A stretch of 64,000 nucleotides of DNA. It comes from Dallia pectoralis (taxonomy: Eukaryota; Chordata; Actinopteri; Esociformes; Umbridae). Numbering within the stretch: the stretch's first letter is position 1; every line of letters begins with the position of its first letter. This document shows, in pieces, positions 1 through 12,595 of the stretch. Both the position numbers and the translations under genes were made by a program. The notes under the pieces are model-generated. The model ran no database searches. It had not been told where the DNA came from and saw nothing but the letters and a program-made list of their open reading frames with translations. The DNA lies in contig CM055728.1 of assembly GCA_029465975.1 (NCBI GenBank), positions 6,856,548 through 6,920,547 on the forward strand. The letters run 5' to 3'.

Positions 1-274
1 ACACTCATACAGACAAATCATGCACGCACATGCACACACACAAAGCATGCATGTACATGCACACACACATCCATCTATACAATAAACACCTCAAATCTAA
101 CCGTATTCTTACCCAGACCACAATAACCTGACCTAGTCCTAACATCATCCTAACTGGGTCTAAACCCGAGTTCTAACACCATGCATAATTGTAAATCTAA
201 CATCTATGCCAAAAATCGAATTTGCCGGGTTTTGTTACACAATCACAGATGTGGATCAAACTTACACATACCAC

Positions 275-326
275 TGTTTCACACACACGCACGCACGCAC
301 GCACACACACACACACACAAACAAAC

Positions 327-361
<35 letters not shown>

Positions 362-366
362 CACAG
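275..366. repeat. CA-rich microsatellite
   Basis: (CACA)n with ACGC and AAACAAAC interruptions. Similar short CA runs lie at 1-75. Confidence 0.9.
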
Positions 367-1696
367 CTTTATTGTAACTGAGCTAAAACAGCTACTGTAG
401 CCACAGGCATGATGTCCAATCCATGGATTTTTCACTTCCTTTAACCAGTTTATCCTCATCGCAAGAAAAGTGTAACCAAATACACAGTATATTTACAGTG
501 TTTCATCTTTATTTTCCCCTTATTGAGTTAAAGTCCCATTTGTCAGAATGCCTGCCCGAAATGTTTGGAACATTTAAGCCTACAACAAAGCTACAGAGCA
601 CAAAGTACAACACCAAAGTTAAACATCCGTTTACACAATAAACTTGTTTCGGAAGGAGTGGTTAAACAGGGAGTCAAAGCAAAAAAATTGTACTTGTACA
701 GAACAACAGCCAGGGTTCAGTTGGCCTAACCACAGAACTAGCAGTTGTGTACAGGGCGTCCCAGGTCAAAGATAATCAGAGAGAAAAGTGAACAGAGACT
801 GTCTGTATGAGGTAACCCCGGCAGTTTAACTGTGTGTGTGTGTTTGTTTGTCACAGTCACACTGATCTCAAGGTTAAGCCGTAGCTATGACGACAACTCT
901 GGATTCCACTGTCAGCGCTGTTGCTGCGTAACCATCTGGACTTTGGTAGAAGAGTGATAGTCATTTTTATTTAATGTCAAATTCAGGCAGGAAAGTATGT
1001 AAATTCGTACACGCTTGAACGCAAACACACACACACACACACACACACACTTCATGTGCAGAGCAAATAGCGCAGCTTCCTTTTTTGTGGCGACTCTGTC
1101 GGTTCCATATTTTTTCAGAGACGTATTCAGCAAGTCATGTGTCAGGGGGACAGACTACAGAACCCCGACTAGGCAGAGATAGTTTTCATTCTCTGCTTGA
1201 AAAGCATCTGCCTGTGACATTAATTCAAATCATATTGAAATCTATTTCAATAAACAAAACAACTGGAACCTTGTTGGGTTTTTTTAATCTTCACAGGGAC
1301 GCACTCGTCAGATGATTCTCTTGTTTTCAGGTCGTCCAATAAAAAAAAACCAGAACCCAAAACGGAGCTCCGTAAGCATCAACAAATCTGAATGTCGTCA
1401 ACCAAGAGGCCTGCCCCCTGTGGATACTGCATAACACTGTTCTAAATGGGGAGGCGGTGGGCGAGGAGGAAATGGAGCAGAGAAACGTACCACAAGGCAG
1501 GAGGGAACGCTGTAGGGCCCCCAAAAAAAACAGGGCCAGAAGTCTCCAAACAAAAACACGTGAAACTAAACATGTCTGGATTGCATTACCCGACATTAAT
1601 TACTCAGCGTTTTCACAGATGCGCTGAATGAGTCTCGAGTGGCGGACAGTAATGTTGTGTACACGTGCGCACGTCAATAAGCTCCAGGCGTCACCT
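367..1696. other. No gene seen
   Basis: Unique-looking sequence with a short CA run at 1023-1050. Open frames are short and without recognisable features on either strand. Confidence 0.6.
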
Positions 1697-1868
1697 CCAT
1701 AGGGCCCCCCCATAGGGCCCCTCCATAAGGCCCCTCCATAGGGCCCCCCCATAGGGCCCCTCCATAAGGCCCCTCCATAAGGCCCCTCCATAGGGCCCCT
1801 CCATAAGGCCCCTCCTTAGGGCCCCTCCATAGGGCCCCTCCATAGGGCCCGTCCATAGGGCCCCTGCG
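1697..1868. repeat. Minisatellite of 13-14 bases containing GGGCCC
   Basis: About 13 units of CCATAGGGCCCCT with AAGG and TTAG variants. Each unit carries a palindromic GGGCCC. Confidence 0.9.
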
Positions 1869-2340
1869 GAGTTCCCGCAGGCGTAAAGACGACCGTGTCG
1901 GATCTGGATCGAGTCAATCCGCAGTGCGCGCATCTCGCTACATTATCCGGCCACTGGCGAGCACAGTCCTGCGTGGTAGGTCTCGAACGCGCCGGTGGAA
2001 CTGCAACCGCTTGTGATCGTGCCAACAGAGATTAATCGATCTGGTGTCTCATTCTCCAGTCTGCACTTTCCATTCGCCGATCCAAATATTCACAGGGCCG
2101 AGGAGAAAGACTACAAACGCGGGGTCCGGAGAATGCCGATCCTTATCTTTTTCATTAGAAAGGTGGAGAGTAGGGGGCGGGGGGAAATACTTTTTAGGAA
2201 AGACGGGAAAGAGCGAGAGTGGGATAAAGACAGGGTCGAATGAGAAATGTAAGCGAGAGAGACGGCAAGAAAAAGAGGGGGAAGGAATAGGTTATTTGGC
2301 AAGATTGAGCACAGCCATCTGCCCACATGCCTTCCAGAAG

Positions 2341-3085
2341 TGGAGAGCTCTCTCTCTCTATCTCTAGCTGTTCATCTGTCCCCCTCTTTCTCTCTATCTC
2401 TGGCTGTTCATCTGTCCCCCACCTCGCTCTCTCTCTCTCTCAATCTCTGGCTGTTCATCTGTCCCCCTCTTTCTCTCTCTATCTCTGGCTGTTCATCTGT
2501 CCCCCTCTTTCTCTCTCTGTCTCTGGCTGTTCATCTGTCTCCCTCTTTCTCTGGCTGTTCATCTGTGCCATTCTCTCTCTCTCTCTGGCTGTTCATCTGT
2601 GCCATTCTCTCTCTCTCTCTGGCTGTTCATCTGTCCCACTCTTTCATCTGTGCCATTCTCTCTCTCTCTCTGGCTGTTCATCTGTCCCACTCTTTCATCT
2701 GTCCCTCTCTCTCTCTCTCTGGCTGTTCATCTGTCTCCCTCTTTCTCTCTCTCTCTCTGGCTGTTCATCTGTGCCATTCTCTCTCTCTCTCTCTGGCTGT
2801 TCATCTGTCCCACCCTTTCATCTGTCCCTCTCTCTCTCTCTCTGGCTGTTCATCTGTCTCCCTCTTTCTCTCTCTCTCTCTGGCTGTTCATCTGTGCCAT
2901 TCTCTCTCTCTCTCTCTGGCTGTTCATCTGTCCCACTCTTTCATCTGTCCCTCTCTCTCTCTCTCTGGCTGTTCATCTGTCACCCCCTTTCTCTCTCTCT
3001 CTCTCTGGCTGTTCATCTGTCCCCCTCTTTCTCTATCTCTGGCTGTTCATCTGTCTCACCCTTTCTCTCTCTATCTCTCACTCTC
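2341..3085. repeat. CT-rich minisatellite with a constant GGCTGTTCATCTGTC
   Basis: Around 22 copies of GGCTGTTCATCTGT separated by (CT)n of variable length. All three plus-strand frames stay open, which explains long spurious open frames here. Confidence 0.9.
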
Positions 3086-3137
3086 AGCAGACAGGTTACC
3101 ATGGGCACAGGCCAGCCTGCATGAGTGTGTGAGAGAG

Positions 3138-3735
3138 TGGGTCTGATAGAGCAATGTGGAGAGATATTATGGTCTGTTAGTCCACTCTAAAGACTGTGTG
3201 GTCTGCTAGAGCAATGTGGAGAGATATTATGGTCTGTTAGTCCACTCTAAAGACTGTGTGGTCTGCTAGAGCGATGTGGAGAGATATTATGGTCTGTTAG
3301 TCCACTCTAAAGACTGTGTGGTCTGCTAGAGCAATGTGGAGAGATATTATGGTCTGTTAGTCCACTCTAAAGACTGTGTGGTCTGCTAGAGCGATGTGGA
3401 GAGATATTATGGTCTGTTAGTCCACTCTAAAGACTGTGTGGTCTGCTAGAGCGATGTGGAGAGATATTATGGTCTGTTAGTCCACTCTAAAGACTGTGTG
3501 GTCTGCTAGAGCGATGTGGAGAGATATTATGGTCTGTTAGTCCACTCTAAAGACTGTGTGGTCTGCTAGATCGATGTGGAGAGATATTATGGTCTGTTAG
3601 TCCACTCTAAAGACTGTGTGGTCTGCTAGAGCGATGTGGAGAGATATTATGGTCTGTTAGTCCACTATAAAGACTGTGTGGTCTGCTAGAGCGATGTGGA
3701 GAGATATTATGGTCTGTTAGTCCACTCTGAAGACT
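3138..3735. repeat. 60-base minisatellite, ten copies
   Basis: Unit core GAGAGATATTATGGTCTGTT and AGTCCACTCTAAAGACTGTG. Copies differ mainly at GCAATG/GCGATG/TCGATG. Confidence 0.95.
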
Positions 3736-4714
3736 GTAAGATCCAGGTAGAGACAATGTGTAAATGTAAAAACATTTATTTTATGTGTTTCCCATGCATT
3801 CAAATGTGCAACCGTGTCACATGATTCTCACCTTCTCTAAATGTGACCTTACACTTACTCAAACAGATCATGACCTAATTAAATTGAGGTTCAGCTGTGG
3901 AGTCGGCCATATGTGGGCGGAAGATGCGATGCTCTCTCTGTGTGTTTATAGACCAGACTGATTCTGTTGGTGGAGTGCGAAGTGTGACTTTGCTACCGGA
4001 TGGAGATTTTCGATGCATGACCAGAGTGTGATCACTCAGTGAACTTTACCTCGATCAATTGGAATAAATATCTTCCCCAAACCTTCATACCTAAAATTAA
4101 ATCTATGTTCCTCTTTATGAGGTAAGGTGGATGACTTCAGGACTGGTTGGAAAGTCATTTCTACATATTCTCAGAGCAGTTTGGGCAAAGGACCATTGTA
4201 GATTTGATTTTAGACTGGAGGCGGCTAATGTGGATCTGGGAGGAGAGTTAGATTGTTGGTATATGTTGGTATCTGGTTCGATTTGAACCAGATACCAACA
4301 TACTTGGAGGTACTGACATACTCTCAGATCAATGTAAAGTTAAGATATGTATCGGCTGGCCGGGCACAGGTCATTTATAAGACAATGCATTGGGTTCTCA
4401 TTAAAAATAGGAAGAGTCGTTGGAGACCAAGGGAATATATTATTGAAGCTGTGTTGTAGTGGTCAGTACACAGTTCAATGAAAGCCTGATGAATGTATGA
4501 TAGTGTTACAGCTTTCCATTTATTTGTACAGCCTTCAAAAGCTTCCTGGGGGAAAAGGCTGAGCCTGAGAAAGCTTAGGTTTTGTTTGTCGACTATATAA
4601 ATGCACACACAGTCTAACAATATAAATCCACACCTAGGCCGTATACATGGTCTGTCTAATGATGAAAAATAATGGCTAATTTGCAGATTATGCTTTGAGG
4701 TTGTCTTTCAGTTA
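3736..4714. other. No gene seen apart from the hairpin
   Basis: AT-rich sequence without convincing exons. It holds the inverted repeat at 4262-4302. Confidence 0.5.
4262..4302. other. Perfect 18-base inverted repeat (hairpin)
   Basis: Arms at 4262-4279 (TATGTTGGTATCTGGTTC) and 4285-4302 are exact reverse complements, with a 5-base loop GATTT. No U-run follows and no mobile-element end was recognised nearby. Confidence 0.9.
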
Positions 4715-5135
4715 AGGGGACAGGACAACTTCACTGCATCAAAGGGACAATGGATGGAGCCATGTACCGTCATGTCTCCTTCCCTCAGCCAGGGCAATTA
4801 AAATGGGTGGTGGATGGGTATTCCAGCATGACAGTGACCCAAAACACACGGCCAAGGCAACAAGAAGCACATTAAGGTCCTGGAGGGGCCTAGCCAGTCT
4901 CCAGACATTAATCCCATATACAATCTGTGGAGGGAGCTGAAGGTTCAAAGCGTCAAATGTCGGCCTCAAAACCTTAATGGCTTGGAGAGTATCTGTAAAG
5001 CAAAATCCCTCCTGAGACGTTTGCAAACCTGATGGCCAACTACTAGAAATGTCTGACCTCTGTTTTTGGCTACAAGTACTAAGTCATGTTTTGCAAAGAG
5101 GTCAAATACTTATTTTACTGATGCTAATCAATTTA
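4715..5135 (+). mobile_element. Tc1-like transposase remnant
   Basis: The DNA reads closely as the 3' part of a fish Tc1-like gene: [10 protein letters not shown] region (GCATGACAGTGACCCAAAAC), then CTAGCCAGTCTCCAGAC and an NPIxNLWREL region, ending near GTCAAATACTTATTT. Frames are broken by indels. The position of the catalytic glutamate in NPIENLW reads TAC (Tyr), so no active protein is possible. Confidence 0.88.
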
Positions 5136-6621
5136 GAACGTATTATCTTACTGATTGGGTATGATTCTGACCTGGAACCAAATATTTGTGTTGTTAGTTG
5201 AGTGTTTTCCAATTTCCAAAGTGATTCAATTTGATCAATTTTTCACATTGAGCAGTTTTTTGACATGCTTTTTCGTCTAACTTCTTGATGTATTCATGTA
5301 CTAAGCTTCTTTTTGTCTTCCCCCATAACAAAGGTATTAGCCCTTTTTTCCAGGTCTCTGTTATTGGTAGGCTTTGTTTTTCAAATTGTCTGTTAGACTT
5401 TCAGTATCCTTAAACAATTTCTCAAAGTTTTTCATGTTTTAGGTTCTGTACTTGTTCTGTACCGCCCCCATTGGCTAGTGCATAAGTATTGACAAAAGTT
5501 CTCGTGGTTGTTTACACTGGAATTTAAATGAGATCGAACCCAGCCGAAACAACAAACTAATTTTATTTTGCTGGTATGCAGAGCTGTAGTACTCGAGACC
5601 GGTCTCGGTCTCGAGACCGGTCTCGAGACCACTTTTTTAAGGTCTCGGTCTCGTCTCGGTCTCGGTTACATTTGGACTCGGTCTCGACTCGGTCTCGGAC
5701 AGTAAGGACTCGTAAATTCTTCCGAGACCAGTCGAGACCAGCGTAGAAATTATCGCCCACAATTTTTTCTAGAAAAATATTTAAGTATGACATGTAGAGG
5801 CTGTATTTCCATTGGCTGTATTTCGTCCAGAGTCAGACTGTTTTTTTCTCATGTGGCTTATCCCGCCAATGGCTATCTACTTTTGAAGAAAAGCCCACCC
5901 CCAGCGTCGCTAGAGGGTGCACCCATTCACGTAGATACTTCAATCTTAAACATATGCTCGATCATGTCTGCACAATCTGCCATTATATTCGTTTTGCCTA
6001 TATTCAGCACAGTGAGCACAAATAAATAATTTGTCCGAAAACACACAGCGGTTAGTAATTAAAATACATATATAATGTTGAAAAGCTACAGCCAACGTCC
6101 TTCCATCACTTTTCCTAAATACGTGCATTTTACCTTGTCCCGTTTTCGGAATTGCAAAATCACAAACCGAACAATATATAAAACTACTATTTACATGTTT
6201 TTTGATACCTAAACTGCCTTCCTGTTGCCAAAATCCCACGCTGCTGGGCGTTGGTACCCTAATTGCGGTACCCAGACACCGATCACACTTCACTGAGCCT
6301 ATATGGCAATGGTTGAATGGGCGATACACAGACAAATACTACGAGAACACATATAGACAATAGTCTGATTGGCTTGGTTGAACTACAAAAAGAGGTACGT
6401 TTATAAAGAAATATGTTTCACTAAATAAACAGAACGAATTCCTCCAAATACATACAGCCCCATTCATGTGTCATGCGCCTATTGTACTCAATAATTAATA
6501 ACGAATGAACCACAGTGTATTCATATAGCCTACAAGAGAATTCAACAAAACATTGTTTTGTATCGAAATTAAACGAATATAAACAATAATTATTAATAGG
6601 CTAACTACAAATGGGCGATAA

Positions 6622-6873
6622 ATGAAATTACTCATGCACACAGAAGGACCGATCTTTATAACTGGGCCCGTTTTGGTCCGATCTTTATTAAACTGGACGG
6701 GTTTTGGTCCGATCTATATGAACACTGTGCGCAGTTCAACCGGGTTAGTTTGCTGCTGTCTCATGTGCACTCGTAACAATAATGAACACTGTTCGCAGTG
6801 CAACCGGTTCGTTTGCGTGTCCTGCTCAAGCAGACAAACAACTGAAGCTGCGTGCCTGTGGACGGATAAATAA
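6622..6873 (+). pseudogene. Cysteine-rich open frame inside the hAT-like element
   Basis: 83 residues containing CLMCTRNNNEHCSQCNRFVC and ending before TGA/TAA stops. The C-x2-C...C-x2-C...C-x2-C spacing is reminiscent of the C-terminal cysteine-rich domain of piggyBac-type transposases. A 63-base tandem duplication (around 6720 and 6783) lies within it. It may be a decayed gene end or chance; low confidence. Confidence 0.25.
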
Positions 6874-7229
6874 TTATAAATAGATTTGTTTATCGGCCAA
6901 TCATGCGCAAATCATTTGATTGCAAGTCGCTTGTGATCTAAAATGTGTTAGCATTTACTACATCAACATAGGACATACAGTTTGATGGATTTTCATTTAT
7001 TCGATTTTTAGAAATTTTTATATCATAGCCTGTGCATTTTAAAATCATGGTTTTATTTTCGTATTTTATGGTTACATAAGACAATAAATAGGCCTACATA
7101 CTCTTTAATAAAATGTAATTCATTTCATTCAGGATGACAACACAGTAGATGATCTGATGCTGTTGGTCAAGTGTTTTTTTACATTGGTCACTGGACCAAA
7201 AACATGTAATATTATTTAGTGTTGATATG

Positions 7230-7380
7230 ACTGGTCTCGGTCTCGGCCCCCTTTCGGTATCGGTCTCGTCTCGGTCTCGGCCCCCTTCGGTCTCGGTCTC
7301 GTCTCGGTCTCGGCCCCCTTCGGTCTTGGTCTCGTCTCGGTCTCGGCCCCCTTCGGTCTCGGTCTCGTCTCGGTCTCGCT
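7230..7380. repeat. Subterminal GGTCTCG repeat of the hAT-like element
   Basis: About four copies of a unit near 36 bases built on GGTCTCGGTCTCG and GGCCCCCTTC. A related block lies at 5590-5700. Such end-proximal repeats are candidate transposase-binding sites. Confidence 0.75.
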
Positions 7381-7564
7381 TTAGGTGGTCTCGAGCACAG
7401 CTCTGCTGGTATGTTTATCACAGTTGTTTGGAGGATTATACTGGGGAGAGAATACTGCCCCCTGTAGGTGTTTCTTCTCCACGTTGTTATGGGTGTCTGG
7501 TTCAGTTCTGGCATTTTGTTTTTTCTGTCCCTCCCTCCCTCTCTCCCATCTAGCACTCCCCCCT

Positions 7565-7645
7565 CCCTCTTTTCCTTTCTTTATTGGCACAGGAAATCTG
7601 TTTACATTGCCACAACAAGTGGACAATAAAGTACAAATTCAAAGT
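7565..7645 (+). mobile_element. Possible LINE 3' tail fragment
   Basis: TTTATTGGCACAGGAAATCT followed by GTTTACATTGCCACAACAAG resembles the 3' end of a fish LINE. Short pieces of the general form TTTATTGGC also occur at 16150 and 57275. Confidence 0.35.
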
Positions 7646-7649
7646 TGAA

Positions 7650-9043
7650 AGTTGAACAGGCATTCCGAATTTTATAGCATTCCACATGCATGAATGATCC
7701 TTCAAAAGTTATCATATTAGCCCAGTCATGAAACAATGTGCAAATAGTAAAAAGTATGAATGTCAAGGAACGCTCAGTTTTCACCTAATTTAGTGGCACA
7801 AAGCCTGTGTTCTCTGGAGAGCCAGGTCAAGCAAGGGACTCTCTCTCACGCAGTCTCTCTCTCTCCCAAACTATTCTCCCTCACTCTCTTGCTATCTCGC
7901 ACACACACACACACACACACACACAAAACGGACAGAGAAATATCAACGTCCGTAGTACATTTTAAATTAACAGCTTCACTTATTTCTTAGAGGGCGGACC
8001 GGAGTGTAATAAAGACAGCAGGAACCCATTTCATTACTATTGACTTCGTAGCCGCTGGTAATATGAAAACTATTACACTGCCATGATCATCATCATCGTT
8101 GCGTGTTTGTCATTAGTCTAACAACCGTGTACTCTGACAATGTAAGTAACCTTACTTCCTATGACAGTGACTTCAGTTGAATTGAACTGTAAGAGATAGA
8201 GAAAAAGAAAGGTCAGAGAGATACAAAAAAACACCACTATTAAGCAAACAGAGACACAGTCTGGTACGGGACAAGGATTCTCTAACTAAGAGAAGCAAGT
8301 ATATTCGAAACAGGATTTAATTGGGGCTAAAAGAAATCATCCAGTTAGATTGTGTCTCGTGCAATTGTGATCAACGGGAGAAAGATGGCTGATCAGCGAA
8401 TCTAAAGTGAGAGTCAAAACCGCCGATCAATTATTCAGTCCAACTAAATGAAGGCTACAATACAGTTCATTGCAGACAAGGGATTTTCCACACGGCACAA
8501 AGTTGCCATTGATTTCTACAGCTTTGTGTCAATGATCGCCCGGGTCGACAGTTGATGGTGCACGCATTAGTGCTAGACGGGTTATTTGACGTGTGTGTGT
8601 GTGTGTGTGTGTACACTGTGAAAAGTGCTGCTGCAGCGTATTGGAATCAACCCGGGGGTGAAACCAGTAAAGGCACTATGACAAATGTACCAGTCAGCTG
8701 TGATCTAGGACTTGGAGGGCGGCTCAGGGTCAACAGAAAGGTCAAAAGGTCTCACGGATGGAAAGATGGATAGAGGGAAGGAGCTGGGGTCGGGAGTCAA
8801 GAATTTAAAACGAGGATTTGACTTTCAACTGTCAAATACACTTCACCACGAGCCTATAGGACTTCTAAAGGAGTTTTTCTGACTGATTCGAACCTTTCCC
8901 GCGTGTCTTCAGATCGCCAACTGAAACATGTTTATAAGCAAGAGCAGTAGGACGGAAAAAAATGAGAGAGTTGGGACAAAACAAAAAGAGGAAAAAGGAG
9001 CAGCTGCTTTTGGTCAGGGAAGGGGTGGGTGGACAGAGAGAGG

Positions 9044-9075
<32 letters not shown>

Positions 9076-9399
9076 AGGTTGTCTGTTAGCTGTGCTGCTA
9101 GTGATCAGAGGGAGTTATGTAAGAGCATTAGTGTGGGTTGAGGAGGCTAGAAAACAGAAAGCTCAGGGTTACAGTTGCACAACACAAGTTTCCTCTCCCC
9201 TGTGTTATCTCCCACTCTCGCCAATCCTCACCTCTCATGTTCTCTCCCTTTAACCCTCCCAACCTCCCCCTGTCAGTCTCCCCCATTCTCTCTCCCTCTA
9301 ACCTCCCACTCGCCCCCTATCAGTCTCCTACTTCCTCTCTATCTACCCTTCCAGTCTCCCCCTTCCATTTTTCCCTCACAAATTTTGGCCCCTCTCTTT
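7650..9399. other. No gene seen; short microsatellites
   Basis: Contains (CA)n at 7900-7925, (GT)n at 8590-8612 and (GA)n at 9036-9077. The rest is unique-looking with only short open frames. Confidence 0.6.
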
Positions 9400-12300
9400 C
9401 CTGACACTACTTCTCTCCACCCCTCTCTCCACCCCTTTCTCACCCCTCTCTCCACCCCTCTCTCTCCACCCCTCTCTCCACCCCTCTCTCCACCCCTCTC
9501 TCCACCCCTCTCTCCAGCCCTCTCTCTCCACCCCTCTCTCTCCACCCCTCTCTCCACCCCTCTCTCCACCCCTCTCTCTCCAGCCCTCTCTCTCCACCCC
9601 TCTCTCCAGCCCTCTCTCCAGCCCTCTCTCTCCACCCCTCTCTCTCCACCCCTCTCTCCACCCCTCTCTCCACCCCTCTCTCTCCACCTCTCTCTCCAAC
9701 CTCTCTCTCCACCCCTCTCTCCACCCCTCTCTCCACCCCTCTCTCCCGCCCTCTCTCTCCCCCCCTCTCTCTCCAGCCCTCTCTCTCCACCCCTCTCTCT
9801 CTCCAGCCCTCTCTCTCCACCCCTCTCTCCACCCCTCTCTCCACCCCTCTCTCCAGCCCTCTCTCCACCCCTCTCTCCACCCCTTTCTCACCCCTCTCTC
9901 CAGCCCACCCCCTCTCTCTCCACCCCTCTCTCCACCCCTCTCTCCAGCCCTCTCTCTCCAGCCCTCTCTCTCCACCCCTCTCTCCACCCCTCTCTCCACC
10001 CCTCTCTCTCCACCCCTCTCTCTCCACCCCTCTCTCACCCCTCTCTCCACCCCTCTCTCCAGCCCTCTCTCCACCCCTCTCTCTCCACCTCTCTCTCCAC
10101 CCCTCTCTCCACCCCTCTCTCCAGCCCTCTCTCTCAGCCCTCTCTCTCCACCCCTCTCTCTCTCCAGCCCTCTCTCTCTCCAGCCCTCTCTCCAGCCCTC
10201 TCTCTCTCCAGCCCTCTCTCTCTCAGCCCTCTCTCTCTCCAGCCCTCTCTCTTCACCCCTCTCCCTCCACCCCTCTCTCACCCCTCTCTCCACCCCTCTC
10301 TCCAGCCCTCTCTCTCTCAGCCCTCTCTCTCTCAGCCCTCTCTCTCCACCCCTCTCTCTCCACCCCTCTCTCACCCCTCTCTCCACCCCTCTCTCCAGCC
10401 CTCTCTCTCCAGCCCTCTCTCTCCACCCCTCTCTCCACCCCTCTCTCCACCTCTCTCTCCACCCTCTCTCTCCACCCTCTCTCTCCACCCCTCTCTCCAC
10501 CCCTCTCTCCACCCCTCTCTCTCCAGCCCTCTCTCTCCACCCCTCTCTCCAGCCCTCTCTCTCCACCCCTCTCTCCACCCCTCTCTCCACCCCTCTCTCT
10601 CCAGCCCTCTCTCCAGCCCTCTCTCCACCCCTCTCTCCACCCCTCTCCACCCCTCTCTCCAGCCCTCTCTCTCTCCAGCCCTCTCTCTCTCCAGCCCTCT
10701 CTCTCCACCCCTCTCTCCACCCCTCTCTCACCCCTCTCTCCACCCCTCTCTCCAGCCCTCTCTCTCCACCCCACTCTCCACCCCTCTCTCTCAGCCCTCT
10801 CTCTCCACCCCTCTCTCCAGCCCTCTCTCTCCACCCCTCTCTCCACCCCTCTCTCTCCAGCCCTCTCTCCACCCCTCACTCTCCACCCCTCTCTCTCCAC
10901 CTCTCTCTCCAGCCCTCTCTCTCCACCCCTCTCTCCACCCCTCTCTCCACCCCTCTCTCCAGCTCTCTCTCTCCAGCCCTCTCTCCACCCCCCTCTCTCT
11001 CCACCCCTCTCTCACCCCTCTCTCCACCCTCTCTCCAGCCCTCTCTCCCACCCCTCTCTCTCCACCTCTCTCTCCAGCCCTCTCTCTCCACCCCTCTCTC
11101 CACCCCTCTCTCTCCCCAGCCCTCTCTCTCTCAGCCCTCTCTCTCCAGCCCTCTCTCCACCCCTCTCTCTCTCAGCCCTCTCTCTCTCCACCCCTCTCTC
11201 TCCACCCCTCTCTCCAGCCCTCTCTCCACCCCTCTCTCTCCACCCCTCTCTCTCCACCTCTCTCTCCAGCCCTCTCTCTCCACCCCTCTCTCCACCCCTC
11301 TCTCCACCCCTCTCCAGCCCTCTCTCTCAGCCCTCTCTCTCTCCAGCCCTCTCTCTCCACCCTCTCTCTCCACCCCTCTCTCACCCCTCTCTCCACCCCT
11401 CTCTCCAGCCCTCTCTCCACCCCTCTCTCTCCACCTCTCTCTCCAGCCCTCTCTCTCCCCCCCTCTCTCTCCACCCCTCTCTCCACCCCTCTCTCCAGCC
11501 CTCTCTCTCCCCAGCCCTCTCTCTCTCCAGCCCTCTCTCTCAGCCCTCTCTCCAGCCCTCTCTCTCTCCAGCCCTCTCTCTCTCAGCCCTCTCTCTCCAC
11601 CCCTCTCTCTCCACCCCTCTCTCACCCCTCTCTCCACCCCTCTCTCCACCTCTCTCTCCACCTCTCTCTCCAGCCCTCTCTCCAGCCCTCTCTCCACCTC
11701 TCTCTCCACCTCTCTCTCCAGCCCTCTCTCCAGCCCTCTCTCCAGCCCTCTCTCCAGCCCTCTCTCTCCACCCCTCTCTCTCCACCCCTCTCTCACCCCT
11801 CTCTCCAGCCCTCTCTCCAGCCCTCTCTCTCTCCAGCCCTCTCTCTCCACCCCTCTCTCCCACCCCTCTCTCCCACCCCTCTCTCACCCCTCTCTCCACC
11901 CCCTCTCTCCACCCCTCTCTCCAGCCCTCTCTCCAGCCCTCTCTCTCCACCCCTCTCCTCCACCCCTCTCTCTCCACCCCTCTCTCCCCCCTCTCCACCC
12001 TCTCTCCAGCCCTCTCTCCAGCCCTCTCTCCAGCCCTCTCTCCAGCCCTCTCTCCAGCCCTCTCTCTCCACCCTCTCTCTCCACCCCTCTCTCACCCCTC
12101 TCTCTCAGCCCTCTCTCCAGCCCTCTCTCTCCACCCCTCTCTCTCCACCCCTCTCTCCACCCCTCTCTCACCCCTCTCTCTCCACCCCTCTCTCCAGCCC
12201 TCTCTCCAGCCCTCTCTCCAGCCCTCTCTCCAGCCCTATCTCCAGCCCTCTCTCCACCCCTCTCTCCAGCCCTCTCTCCACCCCTCTCTCCAGCCCTCTC

Positions 12301-12595
12301 TCCAGCCCTCTCTCCAGCCCTCTCTCCACCCCTCTCTCCAGCCCTCTCTCCAGCCCTCTCTCCAGCCCTCTCTCCAGCCCTCTCTCCAGCCCTCTCTCCA
12401 CCCCTCTCTCTCCACCCCTCTCTCCACCCCTCTCTCCAGCCCTCTCTCCACCCCTCTCTCCAGCCCTCTCTCCAGCCCTCTCTCCAGCCCTCTCTCCACC
12501 CCTCTCTCCAGCCCTCTCTCCAGCCCTCTCTCCATCCCTCTCTCCAGCCCTCTCTCCAGCCCTCTCTCCACCCCTCTCTCCAGCCCTCACTTTCT
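9400..12595. repeat. 3.2-kb CT-rich minisatellite
   Basis: Units of 10-14 bases alternating CCACCCCTCTCT, CCAGCCCTCTCT and CTCTCCA forms. Because the units lack stops, a plus-strand frame of 1140 Pro/Leu/Ser codons and several minus-strand Arg/Glu/Gly frames stay open; none looks like a real protein. One strand is almost all pyrimidine. Confidence 0.95.

Larger units (their letters stand above)
5579..7405. mobile_element. hAT-like DNA transposon with intact ends
   Basis: 1827 bases. Both ends read CAGAGCTGT inward and continue with CTCGAGACC. The 8-base flanks CTGGTATG (5571-5578 and 7406-7413) are identical, as expected of a hAT target duplication. Subterminal blocks are full of GGTCTCGGTCTCG units. 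No hAT transposase was recognised inside, so it is probably non-autonomous. Confidence 0.88.

Noticed and set aside
2327..3146. Three overlapping plus-strand open frames of 177-268 codons
   Set aside because: They arise from a repeat without stop codons; all three frames give Ser/Leu-rich text.
3138..3735. CRISPR-like array of regular repeats
   Set aside because: Units are contiguous 60-base repeats with no unique spacers, and the genome is eukaryotic.
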